Source: Methylococcales bacterium
Lineage (GTDB): Bacteria > Pseudomonadota > Gammaproteobacteria > Methylococcales > Methylomonadaceae
Length of the DNA: 64,000 bases
Assembly: GCA_026399015.1 (NCBI GenBank)
Contig: JAPLRS010000041.1
Span: 1-64,000, forward strand
Reading direction: 5' to 3'
The stretch's first letter is position 1, and each line of letters begins with the position of its first letter. Position numbers and translations under genes: made by a program. Shown in pieces: positions 47,589 through 56,870 of this stretch. The notes under the pieces were generated by a model that was not told where the DNA came from, did no database searches, and saw only the letters and a program-made list of their open reading frames with translations.

Positions 47589-50459
47589 CTACTCCATCAC
47601 ATACTGCCAAACTTGCGCCACTTGCGGACTTAACTCGGCTACTTCTTGTGCATCTATTAGCACACTCTCACCTTGTAAAACCTGCTGGTGGCCGGTATCT
47701 CGATAAATACAATAGGCTTTAGTTAATAAATCAGCTTGGGCTTTAGTAAAAAAGCCAACCGCTTCTAGCTTAACTAATAAGCGTACATTATCGGTATAGG
47801 TCGTCAACTCAGGATTAATTGCGGCTTTTGCTAACACTCCAAACTGCACCATAAACTCTATATCAACAATACCCCCAGGGCTGTGCTTTAAGTCAAACTG
47901 ATGTTGTACTTTAGTTGCTAAGGCAGAGCGCATTTTCTCGCGCATATCTCGCACTTCGGTTTTTAAGTTTTCTAAATCTCTGGGCAAACTCAATATGCAA
48001 GCGCGGATGGCTTCATAAGCTGTTTTTAAATTTATATCACCGGCTATAAACCGGCCACGTACTAAGGCTTGATGCTCCCATGTCCACGCTTCATCCTGTA
48101 AATAATGCTCATAAGTATGAATCTGAGTCACCAATAAACCCGAATTACCATTAGGCCGTAAGCGCATATCCACGTCATACAGCACGCCGGATAACAGTTT
48201 AGTATCTAAAATATGCCGAACCTTTAAGCCCAAGCGCCCATAAAATTGCATACAAGAAATGGGCTTTTCTCCTAGTGTTAATGCATTACCATCGGAGCAA
48301 TCATAAATAAACACCAAATCTAAATCTGAGCCATAAGCCAATTCGATACCGCCCAATTTACCAAAGCCCAAGACAGCAAAACCTTTATGTGCTAAATCAC
48401 TGTCAGGTGGCGCCCCATGCTTATCGACTAACATTAACCAAGCACTTTCTATCACCTGGGCCACGATGCTTTCTGCAATATAAGTCAGATAATCACTCAC
48501 CACCATTAGCGGAATCACATCCATAATATCGGCCGCTGCCACTTTTAAAACATGAATATGTTTAAACTGCCGTAAAGCGATCATGATTTGCTCAAGATCT
48601 TGCTTATCGATGGTTTTTATTACATTTGCTATTTGTGAATCTAAATCTACTTTTTTGAGTGGTTCGTACAAGGCTCGAGTATCTAATAACTCATCGAATA
48701 ATATGGGATACATAGCCAAATAATCACAAACCCAAGTACTCGCAGCCGCTAACTTTAATAACTGAGCTAAGGCATCTGAATTTTCAGCTAATAAGGCTAA
48801 ATATACATTTCTACCAGCGACTGCTTCAAACAAGCCTAATAAGCGCTTTAAAGTAAGATCTGGATTAGCCACCTTTTGCAAAGCGCTAATGAGTTGTGGC
48901 ATTAATCTATCTAAAGTTTGTGCACCTTTCGCCGTTAAGCGCCTAATTGTCGGTGCGGTTTTAAACTGCTGAATCGCTAGCAAACTTGCTGCACTATCTT
49001 TAAAACCATAGGCCGTTAGATAGGCTTCTAACTCTCCCGTATCAGTTAATCCCGTCCATATTTGGAGACTTTGCTCCTCTTTTATTGCTTGCTTAGATAC
49101 AGAAAAAACTTGATCAAACACCGCTTGTACGGCGTCACGCATCTTATCTAAATGGGTTTTAAAGGTATCCCAATCTGCATAATCTAAAGAATACGCTAAG
49201 CGCTGTTGCCCCTCAAAACTAACAGGTAAATCATGAGTCTGTTGATCTTGATATTCCTGGATATGATTTTCTACGCGGCGCAAAAAACCATAAGCCACCA
49301 TTAATTGCTCAGCATCTTCCTTAGGTAGCAAGCCTAGCGTGCTTAATTGACTCAACACTTCTAAAATAGGTCTAACTTGCAGACACTTATCGGTACCACC
49401 ACGGATTAACTGAAAAGCTTGGCCTATAAATTCACATTCGCGAATACCACCCGGCCCTAACTTTACATTCTCCATGCGATCTTTACGAAGCAACTCTTGA
49501 GTAATCTGCATCTTTAAGGAGCGCAGTTCTTCAAAAGCGCCATAATCGAGATAACGCCGATACACAAAAGCATTCAACATCGCCATGAGTTGCGCCCCTG
49601 TATTAAAATCCCCCGCCACCTGCCGAGCTTTAATCATCGCGTAGCGTTCCCATTCTCGGGCTTGAGTTTGATAATAGTTTTCCATGCCCTCAAAACTCAT
49701 AATCACAGGGCCACTATCACCAAACGGTCTTAAGCGAATATCTGTCCGAAATACAAAGCCATCCACAGTGATTTCATCTAACACCTTAACCAAGCGTTGA
49801 CACAAGCGGGTAAAAAATTCGCTATAGCTAGTTTCTTTTCTATCCGCTAATACGCCGTTTTCTGGATATGCAAATATCAGATCAATATCAGAAGAATAGT
49901 TAAGCTCATAAGCGCCTAACTTACCCATGCCTAAGACAATAATTTGTTGAGGTGACCCATTTGATAAGACAGGAGTACCTCTTCGCTCGCAAGCTTCTTG
50001 ATATAAAAATGCCAAGGCGAATTGAATACAGGCATCGGCTAACCAAGACAGCTCGGATAAAGTTTCTGATAAAGGCCCCCAACCCGCTAAATCACGCCAA
50101 GCGATTCTAACCATTTGTTGGCGCCGAAAATATCGCAGTTTTTGCATTAACTCGTCTTCAGTTGATACCGATAACTGAGCTAATTTGAGGGCGTAACTAT
50201 TTTGTAGATAGGCCTTAAATAAATCGCCCGTATTGACTAAATCAATCAGTAATTCCGGATATCTGATACAACTATCAGAGACAAATTGACTAGAACCCCA
50301 GACCTTAATGAAGCTAGAACTCAGTTCTGAAGATGAAAATAAATCGATATTTAACTTCTCTACCTGCGCATCCCACTTATCTAACGCTATAAATACCGGT
50401 GCTTTTATGGCCTCAGGGAGTAAATCCAGTTCTGATTTAAAGCGTGCAATAGAAGTCAT
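47589..50459 (-). CDS. glnE: Bifunctional glutamine synthetase adenylyltransferase/deadenylylase
   Basis: Adds or removes AMP on glutamine synthetase according to PII state. The 956-residue protein has two nucleotidyltransferase domains: the N-terminal deadenylylase with LGAYELNYSSDIDLIFAYPE near residue 185 and TDIRLRPFGDSGP, and the C-terminal adenylylase with GGIELAYGSDLDLVFIYD near 700 and DMRLRPNGNSGLLV. Both Asp pairs are intact, and the GlnD-PII-uridylyltransferase-type helical domains follow each. Its 3' end meets the 42-bp repeat array. Confidence 0.96.
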   Translation of the reverse strand: MTSIARFKSELDLLPEAIKAPVFIALDKWDAQVEKLNIDLFSSSELSSSFIKVWGSSQFVSDSCIRYPELLIDLVNTGDLFKAYLQNSYALKLAQLSVSTEDELMQKLRYFRRQQMVRIAWRDLAGWGPLSETLSELSWLADACIQFALAFLYQEACERRGTPVLSNGSPQQIIVLGMGKLGAYELNYSSDIDLIFAYPENGVLADRKETSYSEFFTRLCQRLVKVLDEITVDGFVFRTDIRLRPFGDSGPVIMSFEGMENYYQTQAREWERYAMIKARQVAGDFNTGAQLMAMLNAFVYRRYLDYGAFEELRSLKMQITQELLRKDRMENVKLGPGGIRECEFIGQAFQLIRGGTDKCLQVRPILEVLSQLSTLGLLPKEDAEQLMVAYGFLRRVENHIQEYQDQQTHDLPVSFEGQQRLAYSLDYADWDTFKTHLDKMRDAVQAVFDQVFSVSKQAIKEEQSLQIWTGLTDTGELEAYLTAYGFKDSAASLLAIQQFKTAPTIRRLTAKGAQTLDRLMPQLISALQKVANPDLTLKRLLGLFEAVAGRNVYLALLAENSDALAQLLKLAAASTWVCDYLAMYPILFDELLDTRALYEPLKKVDLDSQIANVIKTIDKQDLEQIMIALRQFKHIHVLKVAAADIMDVIPLMVVSDYLTYIAESIVAQVIESAWLMLVDKHGAPPDSDLAHKGFAVLGFGKLGGIELAYGSDLDLVFIYDCSDGNALTLGEKPISCMQFYGRLGLKVRHILDTKLLSGVLYDVDMRLRPNGNSGLLVTQIHTYEHYLQDEAWTWEHQALVRGRFIAGDINLKTAYEAIRACILSLPRDLENLKTEVRDMREKMRSALATKVQHQFDLKHSPGGIVDIEFMVQFGVLAKAAINPELTTYTDNVRLLVKLEAVGFFTKAQADLLTKAYCIYRDTGHQQVLQGESVLIDAQEVAELSPQVAQVWQYVME

Positions 50460-50651
50460 ATAAAAAGAATAGGTTTAAGCAAAAAGCCATCATACCCAAT
50501 CTTTCTACATAGAGATATATACAAACACGGACTCAGTAAAACTATAGAGTAATCAGTTCAAACGGACTGATTTAGGAGGACTCAACTTAAACCACCCATA
50601 CCAAAACATAGATTGTGAAAATTGAAGCATTTAATTCATCACGTTTTCGTC

Positions 50652-50954
50652 TTATTCAATCTGCGTGTATTTTAAAGATTCATGCACCCGCTCTTTTAAT
50701 TCTTTTCCGGGCTTAAAATGTAATAAAGATTTGGGTGTTATGCTAACAATCTCTCCCGTCTTTGGATTTCTGCCTTGCCTAGCGGCATAATGATGCACAG
50801 AAAAAACCCCAAATCCACGGATTTCAACCCGCTCATTAGTAATTGCCGCCTGGCATAATCTTTCTACAATTAAATCGACAGCCAAAACTACATCTTTATG
50901 AAATAAATGTGCTTGTTTTTCTGCGATAGTGTTAATTAAATCTGATTTATTCAT
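50652..50954 (-). CDS. ihfB: Integration host factor beta subunit
   Basis: Small DNA-bending protein of the HU/IHF family, 100 residues. MNKSDLINTIAEKQAHL and the long helix open it; VEIRGFGVFSVHHYAARQGRNPKTGEIVSI is the DNA-binding arm region with the intercalating-proline RNPKTG. The extended C-terminus favours IHF-beta over HU. In E. coli it follows rpsA; here it is alone and divergent from the TonB locus. An A/T-rich weak stem (50551-50572) lies downstream. Confidence 0.88.
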   Translation of the reverse strand: MNKSDLINTIAEKQAHLFHKDVVLAVDLIVERLCQAAITNERVEIRGFGVFSVHHYAARQGRNPKTGEIVSITPKSLLHFKPGKELKERVHESLKYTQIE

Positions 50955-51007
50955 ATATTCCTATTACAACAAACTGAACTTGCGTTAATAATTCTAAAAT
51001 AAGGCAT

Positions 51008-51073
51008 ATGACTCACTTTAGTGCGTGATATGACACACTTTAATGCGTTAAATGACGCACTAATGTACTAGGC
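51008..51073. repeat. Three tandem 22-bp repeats
   Basis: Units starting at 51008, 51030 and 51052 are spaced exactly 22 bases apart (two helical turns). All begin ATGAC and share CACTTTA(G/A)TGCGT or its shortened form. The motif CACT...TGCG is partly palindromic (GCACTTTAATGCG-like). The helical phasing suggests a multimeric regulator binding upstream of ihfB or of the hupE-like operon. Confidence 0.65.
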
Positions 51074-51181
51074 TTCTATTAAAAAACCGCGTAAAACCTG
51101 AGTTTAACGATATTTAATAAGATTTAAGATTAATTATAGCAATAAAAATGCCAAAAAATATTATCAACGCATTGTTTTTAA

Positions 51182-51198
51182 ATGCTTTCAGGAAGCAT
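51182..51198. repeat. Short inverted repeat upstream of the hupE-like gene
   Basis: ATGCTT (51182-51187) and AAGCAT (51193-51198) around TCAGG, followed closely by another AAAGCAT. It might be an operator for the TonB locus; support is only its symmetry and position. Confidence 0.35.
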
Positions 51199-51347
51199 CC
51201 TTAAAGCATTGGCTTATCTTAAAGTCAGCCATCAGTATTCCATAGACTCATACTAAAGAGAAATATCTAATACGACATAAATACTTGCCTAATCTAATAA
51301 AATAGCCGAAAATTCGCGCTCAAATTTAAATCGTCAGATTCTATTTA

Positions 51348-52634
51348 ATGTCAATTAAGCCAACCACTGCTCTAACTCGCCTCAGTAAGCCACGCATAGC
51401 GTTAGGTTTGGGCTTGTTGCTGACTGTTGTTTTGGCCATTTTCACACAATTTACGACAATGGACCTGATCGGTTGGTCTAGCGGTTTTACGCATCCTTTA
51501 CATGGTTCTGATCATTTATTAGCTATGCTAGCTGTCGGTATCTGGGCAGCACAACTGCGCGGTTCAGCTATCTGGTTATTACCACTTACTTTTGTTGGCG
51601 TAATGAGTTTAGGTGGTCTGGTTGGCGCAACAGGCATTTTATTACCCGGCGCAGAAGCCATTATCTTTTGTTCTTGTATAGCGTTTATCGGCCTTATTTT
51701 TAAACGCATACGCTTTAGTCACCCAATCAATGTAGGTATAGTAGCGTTTTTTGCTTTCTTTCATGGCTTTGCACATGGCCAAGAGATATCAACTTCTGCC
51801 AGCTTAATCTCTTATACCCTAGGTTTTATGGTAGCAACGCTATTATTGCATGGTACTGGTATTATTATTGTGCGATTATTAATTGCTGTTTTTGCATTAT
51901 TTTTGAGTCATGCTGTTTATCCAGAACCACTACAAAATAATGATGCTGTCCTCAGTATAAAAACCTCAGCCACAGTATCTACTATTTATACTCTTGAAAA
52001 CAGTACCCATTTAAACGCAAATCCTGATTCAGCATCCGTACAAGATATAACGCAAGCGGTTAATCCACCACCTATAATAGCCACGGATCATCCGAGTAAT
52101 TTGAATAAAGCATTTAACACGGTGCTATTCATCACAGAAAGCGCCTTATTTAAATTTAGTGCATTTAATTATCAAACAGGTATCGATTTTTTAACCAACG
52201 GCGTAGGTTTAACTTCGCCCCCGTTATGGCTGACTTTGTCTAAACTTTGTTATTTTGACTCCCCAGTTATTAACTACTTCAGCCTTTCCTTTCTTAGCGA
52301 TAGACTTCTCTCATCTCTCTATCACTACACCCGCTTACAAAATCTTTACTTACTCGCAACTAGCTTTTTAACAAACGGCGTTGGTGCAACCTCACCCCCA
52401 ACTTCTGATCTAGTTGTTATCGTTGTATTCCTCTGCTGCATTGTTACCGCATTTTATTTTTCTTCTGTTTTAAAAAACCTCAGATTGCCGCTTGCAATCA
52501 AACAACTCGTTTTCAGTAATTCTCAACTTCAGCCGTGCTTCTTGCTAACAGACGGGCAACTCGCCTATCACACGACCGAATTGGCCATCAAAAATAATAA
52601 TAAATATTGGACCTTTAAAGGATTGTCATCATGA
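51348..52634 (+). CDS. HupE/UreJ-like membrane protein with long C-terminal extension
   Basis: Residues 1-190 are a HupE/UreJ_2-type permease: a hydrophobic first helix, FTHPLHGSDHLLAMLAVG at 47-64 and FFHGFAHGQE at 137-146, both carrying the conserved histidines thought to bind metal. HupE proteins are normally about 200 residues; this one has 428. The extra part has a polar linker, two copies of FLTNGVGxTSPP (281-292 and 340-351) and a further membrane helix (about 355-373). Its stop overlaps the TonB-receptor start (ATGA). The family is linked to nickel or cobalt; the substrate here is unknown. A later fusion or decay of a second gene could also explain the tail. Confidence 0.75.
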   Translation: MSIKPTTALTRLSKPRIALGLGLLLTVVLAIFTQFTTMDLIGWSSGFTHPLHGSDHLLAMLAVGIWAAQLRGSAIWLLPLTFVGVMSLGGLVGATGILLPGAEAIIFCSCIAFIGLIFKRIRFSHPINVGIVAFFAFFHGFAHGQEISTSASLISYTLGFMVATLLLHGTGIIIVRLLIAVFALFLSHAVYPEPLQNNDAVLSIKTSATVSTIYTLENSTHLNANPDSASVQDITQAVNPPPIIATDHPSNLNKAFNTVLFITESALFKFSAFNYQTGIDFLTNGVGLTSPPLWLTLSKLCYFDSPVINYFSLSFLSDRLLSSLYHYTRLQNLYLLATSFLTNGVGATSPPTSDLVVIVVFLCCIVTAFYFSSVLKNLRLPLAIKQLVFSNSQLQPCFLLTDGQLAYHTTELAIKNNNKYWTFKGLSS

Positions 52635-54934
52635 CCCGACAAATAATAAATTCTGCGCAGCAATTAGTATTAAAAAGCCAGGCTCGACAACTACAAAAAG
52701 CCGGCCTGATCCTATTTGCTTGTAGTTTTCTATTGGGTTTTAGTCATTTCTCTCAGGCAGTAGAAAACACACCTGAGACCCAAGAAAAAAGTGCGTCGCA
52801 ACATTCGATTACAAACACAAGCGCTGAAGATACAAAACTAATAGACGCCAAAAAACCAATTAAAAAAGCGCCTAAAGCCAGTAAGAAAAACCCAAAGACC
52901 GATACCATTGAACTTAAAGACATGGTTATTCGTGAAGATGCCCGCGCCAAAAACCTCATCGGAATTACCGGCTCAGCCTCGCAAGGAGAAGTTAACCAAG
53001 CCCAGTTTCAATATCGCCCACTGTCCAGAAATGGTGAGGTATTAGAAGTAGTACCCGGGGTTTTAGCAACCCAACACAGCGGTTCAGGTAAAGCCAACCA
53101 ATATTTTTTACGTGGTTTTAACTTAGACCACGGCACAGACTTTACTACTTATGTGGACGGCATTCCGATGAATATGCCAACTCATGCCCATGGCCAAGGT
53201 TACATGGATGTTAATAGTGTTATTCCCGAATTAGTAAAAAATATTGAATACGGTAAAGGACCTTATTATGCAGAGGTAGGGGATTTTTCTGCAGCAGGTT
53301 ATTCAAAGTTATTCAGCATGGATACGTTACCTAATGGGATTGCCAAATTTACGGCCGGTGAGTTTGATTATTACCGAACCCTAGTAGCAAACTCTCACAA
53401 GGTCGGTGAAGGTAACTTGCTGTACGGTGGTGAGTTCAATCTTTATAACGGTGTTTGGCAACAGCCCGAAGACTCTAAAAAGTTTAATGGCATGTTGCGT
53501 TATAGCATCGACAAAGATAATTGGGGGTCATCTATCAATGCTAAAGCTTATAACAATGCCTGGACTGCAACCAATCAGATTGCCCAAACCTCTATTGATA
53601 AAGGTGATCTAGGTCTTTATGGCACTATGGATCCAACAGATGGTGGCACAACTAACCGCTACAGTTTGTCGAGTAATATTTGGAACAAAGGCACAGGCTG
53701 GAAAAATGACGCGAATATTTACGCCCTTTATTCTGATGTTGATCTTTATTCAAACTTTACCGGCTATTTAGATAACCCCGTCACTGGCGACCAAATCCAT
53801 CAATTTGAGAAGCGCGTCCAAACCGGTGGCAATATTGAACATACTCGCTATAACAAATTGTTTAATATCGATATGGACAACAGCTACGGCTTACAATTTA
53901 GACATGATAGCATCATGAATGTTGGCCTAGACCATACCCAAAACAGACAATATTTAAGTACTGTGAGTCATGATGATGTTAGCCAAAGTACCGGTGGCGC
54001 TTACTTTAAAAACCAAACTTATTGGCATGAAAAAGTGCGCACTACGGTTGGTTTAAGAGGCGACTTTATCAATAATGATGTCACCGTATTGGATACTACT
54101 ACTCATAATCCACTGATAAATGCCGGCAATTCTGGCACATCTGGCCAAGGTGTGTTTAGTCCAAAAGTTGGCTTAGTATTAGGCCCTTGGCACAACACTG
54201 AATACTTTGTAAATGGCGGTTATGGTTATCATTCAAATGATGCCAGAGGTACTACCTTACAATTTAATCCCAGTGATGGTAATGCATTAGGTGCAAATTC
54301 AAGACGTATTTCGCCTATGGCTCAATCACGTGGTGCAGAAACAGGTATTCGCAGTAATTTTATTAAAAACTTAAACAGTACCATCGCATTTTGGTGGTTA
54401 GAAAGTAGCCAAGAACTTGTCTTTAAGGGTGACCAAGGCAATACCGAAATTAATGGCAAATCTAATCGTTATGGTGTTGAATTTACTAACTACTACAAAG
54501 CGACAGAATGGTTAACTTTAGATGCCGATTTTGCGTTTACCTCTGCACACTTTGCTCAAACCCCTGTGGGTGAAACAAACAGTTACATCCCTAATTCAGT
54601 AGGAAGAGTGATTACCACCGGCGCTACTGTAGTCGCACCCAACGGCTTATTTGGTTCAGTGCGCTTACGACACTTTGGTGAAGTACCGTTGGATAAATCC
54701 GGTTCATTTTGGGCAGGTGATACCACCATTGTTAACTTAAGCTCCGGTTATCAACAAAAACGCTTTAAGCTTGAAATTGATGTGTTTAATATTTTTGGCT
54801 CCAACGCCAATGACATAGCCTACGCTTATGACTATCGCTATCCATCTGGCGCAGGTACTGATCCTCAATATGGCATTATGAAGCACCCTGTTGAACCCAG
54901 AATGGTGAGAGGCACCATCACTGTTAATTTTTAA
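52631..54934 (+). CDS. TonB-dependent outer-membrane receptor
   Basis: A 767-residue receptor that imports a scarce solute at the cost of the proton-motive force. A signal segment (AGLILFACSFLLGFSHFSQA, about 28-47) is followed by a Lys-rich linker with a TonB-box-like DTIELKDMVIRED. The plug (PLSRNGEVLEVVPGVLATQHSGSGKANQYFLRGFNLDH) carries a THAHGQGY His patch near residue 190. A 22-strand-type barrel ends in aromatic RGTITVNF. This plug subfamily lacks siderophore hallmarks. Coupled by 4 bases to the HupE-like gene and followed at once by its own tonB-exbB-exbD, so the set is dedicated. A metal ion or small metallophore is the likeliest cargo. Confidence 0.9.
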   Translation: MTRQIINSAQQLVLKSQARQLQKAGLILFACSFLLGFSHFSQAVENTPETQEKSASQHSITNTSAEDTKLIDAKKPIKKAPKASKKNPKTDTIELKDMVIREDARAKNLIGITGSASQGEVNQAQFQYRPLSRNGEVLEVVPGVLATQHSGSGKANQYFLRGFNLDHGTDFTTYVDGIPMNMPTHAHGQGYMDVNSVIPELVKNIEYGKGPYYAEVGDFSAAGYSKLFSMDTLPNGIAKFTAGEFDYYRTLVANSHKVGEGNLLYGGEFNLYNGVWQQPEDSKKFNGMLRYSIDKDNWGSSINAKAYNNAWTATNQIAQTSIDKGDLGLYGTMDPTDGGTTNRYSLSSNIWNKGTGWKNDANIYALYSDVDLYSNFTGYLDNPVTGDQIHQFEKRVQTGGNIEHTRYNKLFNIDMDNSYGLQFRHDSIMNVGLDHTQNRQYLSTVSHDDVSQSTGGAYFKNQTYWHEKVRTTVGLRGDFINNDVTVLDTTTHNPLINAGNSGTSGQGVFSPKVGLVLGPWHNTEYFVNGGYGYHSNDARGTTLQFNPSDGNALGANSRRISPMAQSRGAETGIRSNFIKNLNSTIAFWWLESSQELVFKGDQGNTEINGKSNRYGVEFTNYYKATEWLTLDADFAFTSAHFAQTPVGETNSYIPNSVGRVITTGATVVAPNGLFGSVRLRHFGEVPLDKSGSFWAGDTTIVNLSSGYQQKRFKLEIDVFNIFGSNANDIAYAYDYRYPSGAGTDPQYGIMKHPVEPRMVRGTITVNF

Positions 54935-54935
54935 G

Positions 54936-55688
54936 ATGACCTCAAATAACATGTCACTAATAAAAACAGCTCAATTTGATAACGTGAGTTTTAACCCTCT
55001 CGTTTCTAAAAAGAAACAGCACATAATTGCCAGCAGCACTTTTGGTGTGGTTGTGTTGTTACACCTTTGCGTGGCCATTTATTTGATAAAGCGCCCTGAG
55101 GTTAAAGAGGTAAAGCCTATCTTTACCATGGCCGTGGAAATGACTAATGCCCAAAAAACTGAGACAAAAACAGTCACTCCACCTGCGCCACCGGTTATAA
55201 AAGCGCCCGAAAAGCCTAAACCTATTAAGCCGCAACCCATTATTAAAAAAACGGAACCTGTTTTGCCAAAAGCAAAAGAGGCTGAACCAATCCCCATGGC
55301 CACAAAAACACCTGTTGCTTCACCACCGGTATCAACACCCTCCCCAGTAACGCCATCTAGTTCGGTCAGCGCCACACCGACCAGCAATAAAGCAAACACA
55401 TCGACACCTACTGTCAGTTCGGGGGTAGTTCCTATTTCACGCGTAGAAGCAGAATACCCGGCTATTGCAAAACGCCGAGAAATAGAAGGTTGGGTAAAAA
55501 TTGAATTTTCTATTACGCCAGATGGCTCTGTTGAAAATGCCGTTGTTGTTGATGCAGAACCAGAAAACATCTTTAACGAATCTGCACTAACAGCCATTGA
55601 ACAATGGAAATTTAAAGGAAAAATCGTGGATGGCGTCGCAGTCAGTCAGCGCGCAGTTCAGAAACTCCAATTTAAACTTGAACACTAA
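54936..55688 (+). CDS. tonB: TonB energy-transducing protein
   Basis: Connects the ExbBD motor to the receptor. The 250-residue protein has a single N-terminal membrane helix (FGVVVLLHLCVAIYLIKRP, about 32-50), a periplasm-spanning Pro/Lys-rich stretch (PPAPPVIKAPEKPKPIKPQP) and a TonB C-terminal domain (YPAIAKRREIEGWVKIEFSITPDGSV...ESALTAIEQWKF). One base separates it from the receptor's stop codon. Dedicated to this locus by position. Confidence 0.92.
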   Translation: MTSNNMSLIKTAQFDNVSFNPLVSKKKQHIIASSTFGVVVLLHLCVAIYLIKRPEVKEVKPIFTMAVEMTNAQKTETKTVTPPAPPVIKAPEKPKPIKPQPIIKKTEPVLPKAKEAEPIPMATKTPVASPPVSTPSPVTPSSSVSATPTSNKANTSTPTVSSGVVPISRVEAEYPAIAKRREIEGWVKIEFSITPDGSVENAVVVDAEPENIFNESALTAIEQWKFKGKIVDGVAVSQRAVQKLQFKLEH

Positions 55689-55722
55689 CTCTTAAAAATC
55701 TCTCACTAAGGAAAATAATCAC

Positions 55723-56376
55723 ATGCTTGATAACATTTCACCTCAAATCATCATAGACGGCACACTCTATACGCTGATCTTTTTTTCAGTGGTTACTTGG
55801 ACGCTTATTCTCTTTAAGACTTGGCAATTTATGCATAATGAGCGTTGCAACAAACGCTTCGAAGCTGACTTTTGGCGTCTTGCAGATTTAAAACAACTTA
55901 AAAACTTACCTGCAGAAATAGCTTTAGGTACTAAAGCGCGTCTTGCTTATATTGGTACTACTTGGTTAGAAGAAAACCAACAATCTGCCGGCAAACAACT
56001 TAAACATACGGGCGATATCACGGAATTATTAGAACAAGAATTACGCGGCCAATTACAAAAAGAACAACACTCATTAGAAAATGGCTTAACCCTATTAGCC
56101 AGTATTGGTAGTACTGCGCCATTTGTGGGTTTATTTGGTACGGTTTTAGGTATTATGCATGCCATGCATGAAATTACTGCAAGTGGTTCAACGAGTTTAG
56201 ATGTTGTCGCTGGCCCAATTGGTGATGCCTTAGTGGCTACGGCAATTGGTATTGCGGTGGCGGTTCCTGCAGTATTAGCTTATAACTTTGCCCTTCGCCA
56301 ATTAAAAATTCAACGCTCTGATATGGAAAACTTTGTCGCTACTTTTATGACAGTAGCTCTTACCAACAAAAGTTAA
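55723..56376 (+). CDS. exbB: ExbB proton-channel protein
   Basis: MotA/TolQ/ExbB-family inner-membrane protein, 217 residues, three membrane helices (about 14-32, 118-142, 160-185). LASIGSTAPFVGLFGTVLGIMHAMHEI and PIGDALVATAIGIAVAVPAVLAYNF are the conserved helices 2 and 3. It powers TonB together with ExbD. An SD-like AAGGAAA precedes the ATG. Third-last gene of the operon. Confidence 0.93.
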   Translation: MLDNISPQIIIDGTLYTLIFFSVVTWTLILFKTWQFMHNERCNKRFEADFWRLADLKQLKNLPAEIALGTKARLAYIGTTWLEENQQSAGKQLKHTGDITELLEQELRGQLQKEQHSLENGLTLLASIGSTAPFVGLFGTVLGIMHAMHEITASGSTSLDVVAGPIGDALVATAIGIAVAVPAVLAYNFALRQLKIQRSDMENFVATFMTVALTNKS

Positions 56377-56388
56377 TAGGACTGAATC

Positions 56389-56799
56389 ATGGCTTTTAAA
56401 CCACAATCAGAAGATGAAAGCGCTTTAAGTGATATTAACGTGACGCCTCTTGTAGATGTCATGTTGGTACTGGTGATTATTTTATTAGTCACGGCGCCGC
56501 TACTGACGCAATCCGTGCATGTTAGTTTACCTAAAACAACCCAAACCACCGCTGATATCCATAAACAGCCCTTACAATTAGGTATTGATGCTCAAGGCGC
56601 TATTACGCTAAATAAAACCTCCATTACGGACTTAGGGGCGCTTGAAAGTAATTTAAAAACAGAACTAGAAAAAGACCCAGAAATTAGCGTACATTTATAC
56701 GCTGATAAAGCGGTTGTTTATGAAAAACTTGCGCAAGTCATGGCCACAGTTCAACATGTTGGTATTACTAAAATGGCATTTGTTTCAATAGAACAATAA
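56389..56799 (+). CDS. exbD: ExbD proton-channel protein
   Basis: Partner of ExbB, 136 residues. The N-terminal cytoplasmic tail leads into LSDINVTPLVDVMLVLVIILLVTAPLL, a single membrane helix with the proton-carrying Asp (VDVMLVLV). A periplasmic domain follows. It is the last gene of the TonB operon and is followed by a bidirectional terminator. Complete and canonical. Confidence 0.94.
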   Translation: MAFKPQSEDESALSDINVTPLVDVMLVLVIILLVTAPLLTQSVHVSLPKTTQTTADIHKQPLQLGIDAQGAITLNKTSITDLGALESNLKTELEKDPEISVHLYADKAVVYEKLAQVMATVQHVGITKMAFVSIEQ

Positions 56800-56838
56800 T
56801 ATGTTTTAACTGCTCTGAAACAGAGGGGCAACTTATAC

Positions 56839-56865
56839 AAACGCAGGTTTAAATCACCTGCGTTT
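56839..56865. terminator. Bidirectional terminator between exbD and the metal-binding mini-protein
   Basis: AAACGCAGGT (56839-56848) and ACCTGCGTTT (56856-56865) form a 10-bp stem with a 7-base loop between the two convergent genes, with A/T-rich tracts on both sides. Confidence 0.75.
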
Positions 56866-56870
56866 AAATT

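Larger units (their letters stand above)
50955..51347. other. Intergenic region with tandem repeats upstream of the TonB locus
   Basis: This 393-base divergent region holds three 22-bp direct repeats (51008-51073) near ihfB and a short hairpin (51182-51198). The rest is AT-rich and should carry the hupE-like promoter. I looked for, and did not see, a Fur-type 19-bp palindrome or a cobalamin-riboswitch-like segment. Confidence 0.55.

Noticed and set aside
47474-47722. 82-aa ORF made of 14-aa repeats
   Set aside because: Product of the 42-bp repeat read in one frame and then antisense to glnE; left copies have stops and there is no sign of selection.
50955-51347. Cobalamin riboswitch or Fur box controlling the TonB locus
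   Set aside because: Looked for by eye; no B12-box-like or Fur-like sequence was found.
55079-55597. 172-aa minus ORF opposite tonB
   Set aside because: Shadow caused by the Pro/Lys-rich codons of tonB on the other strand.
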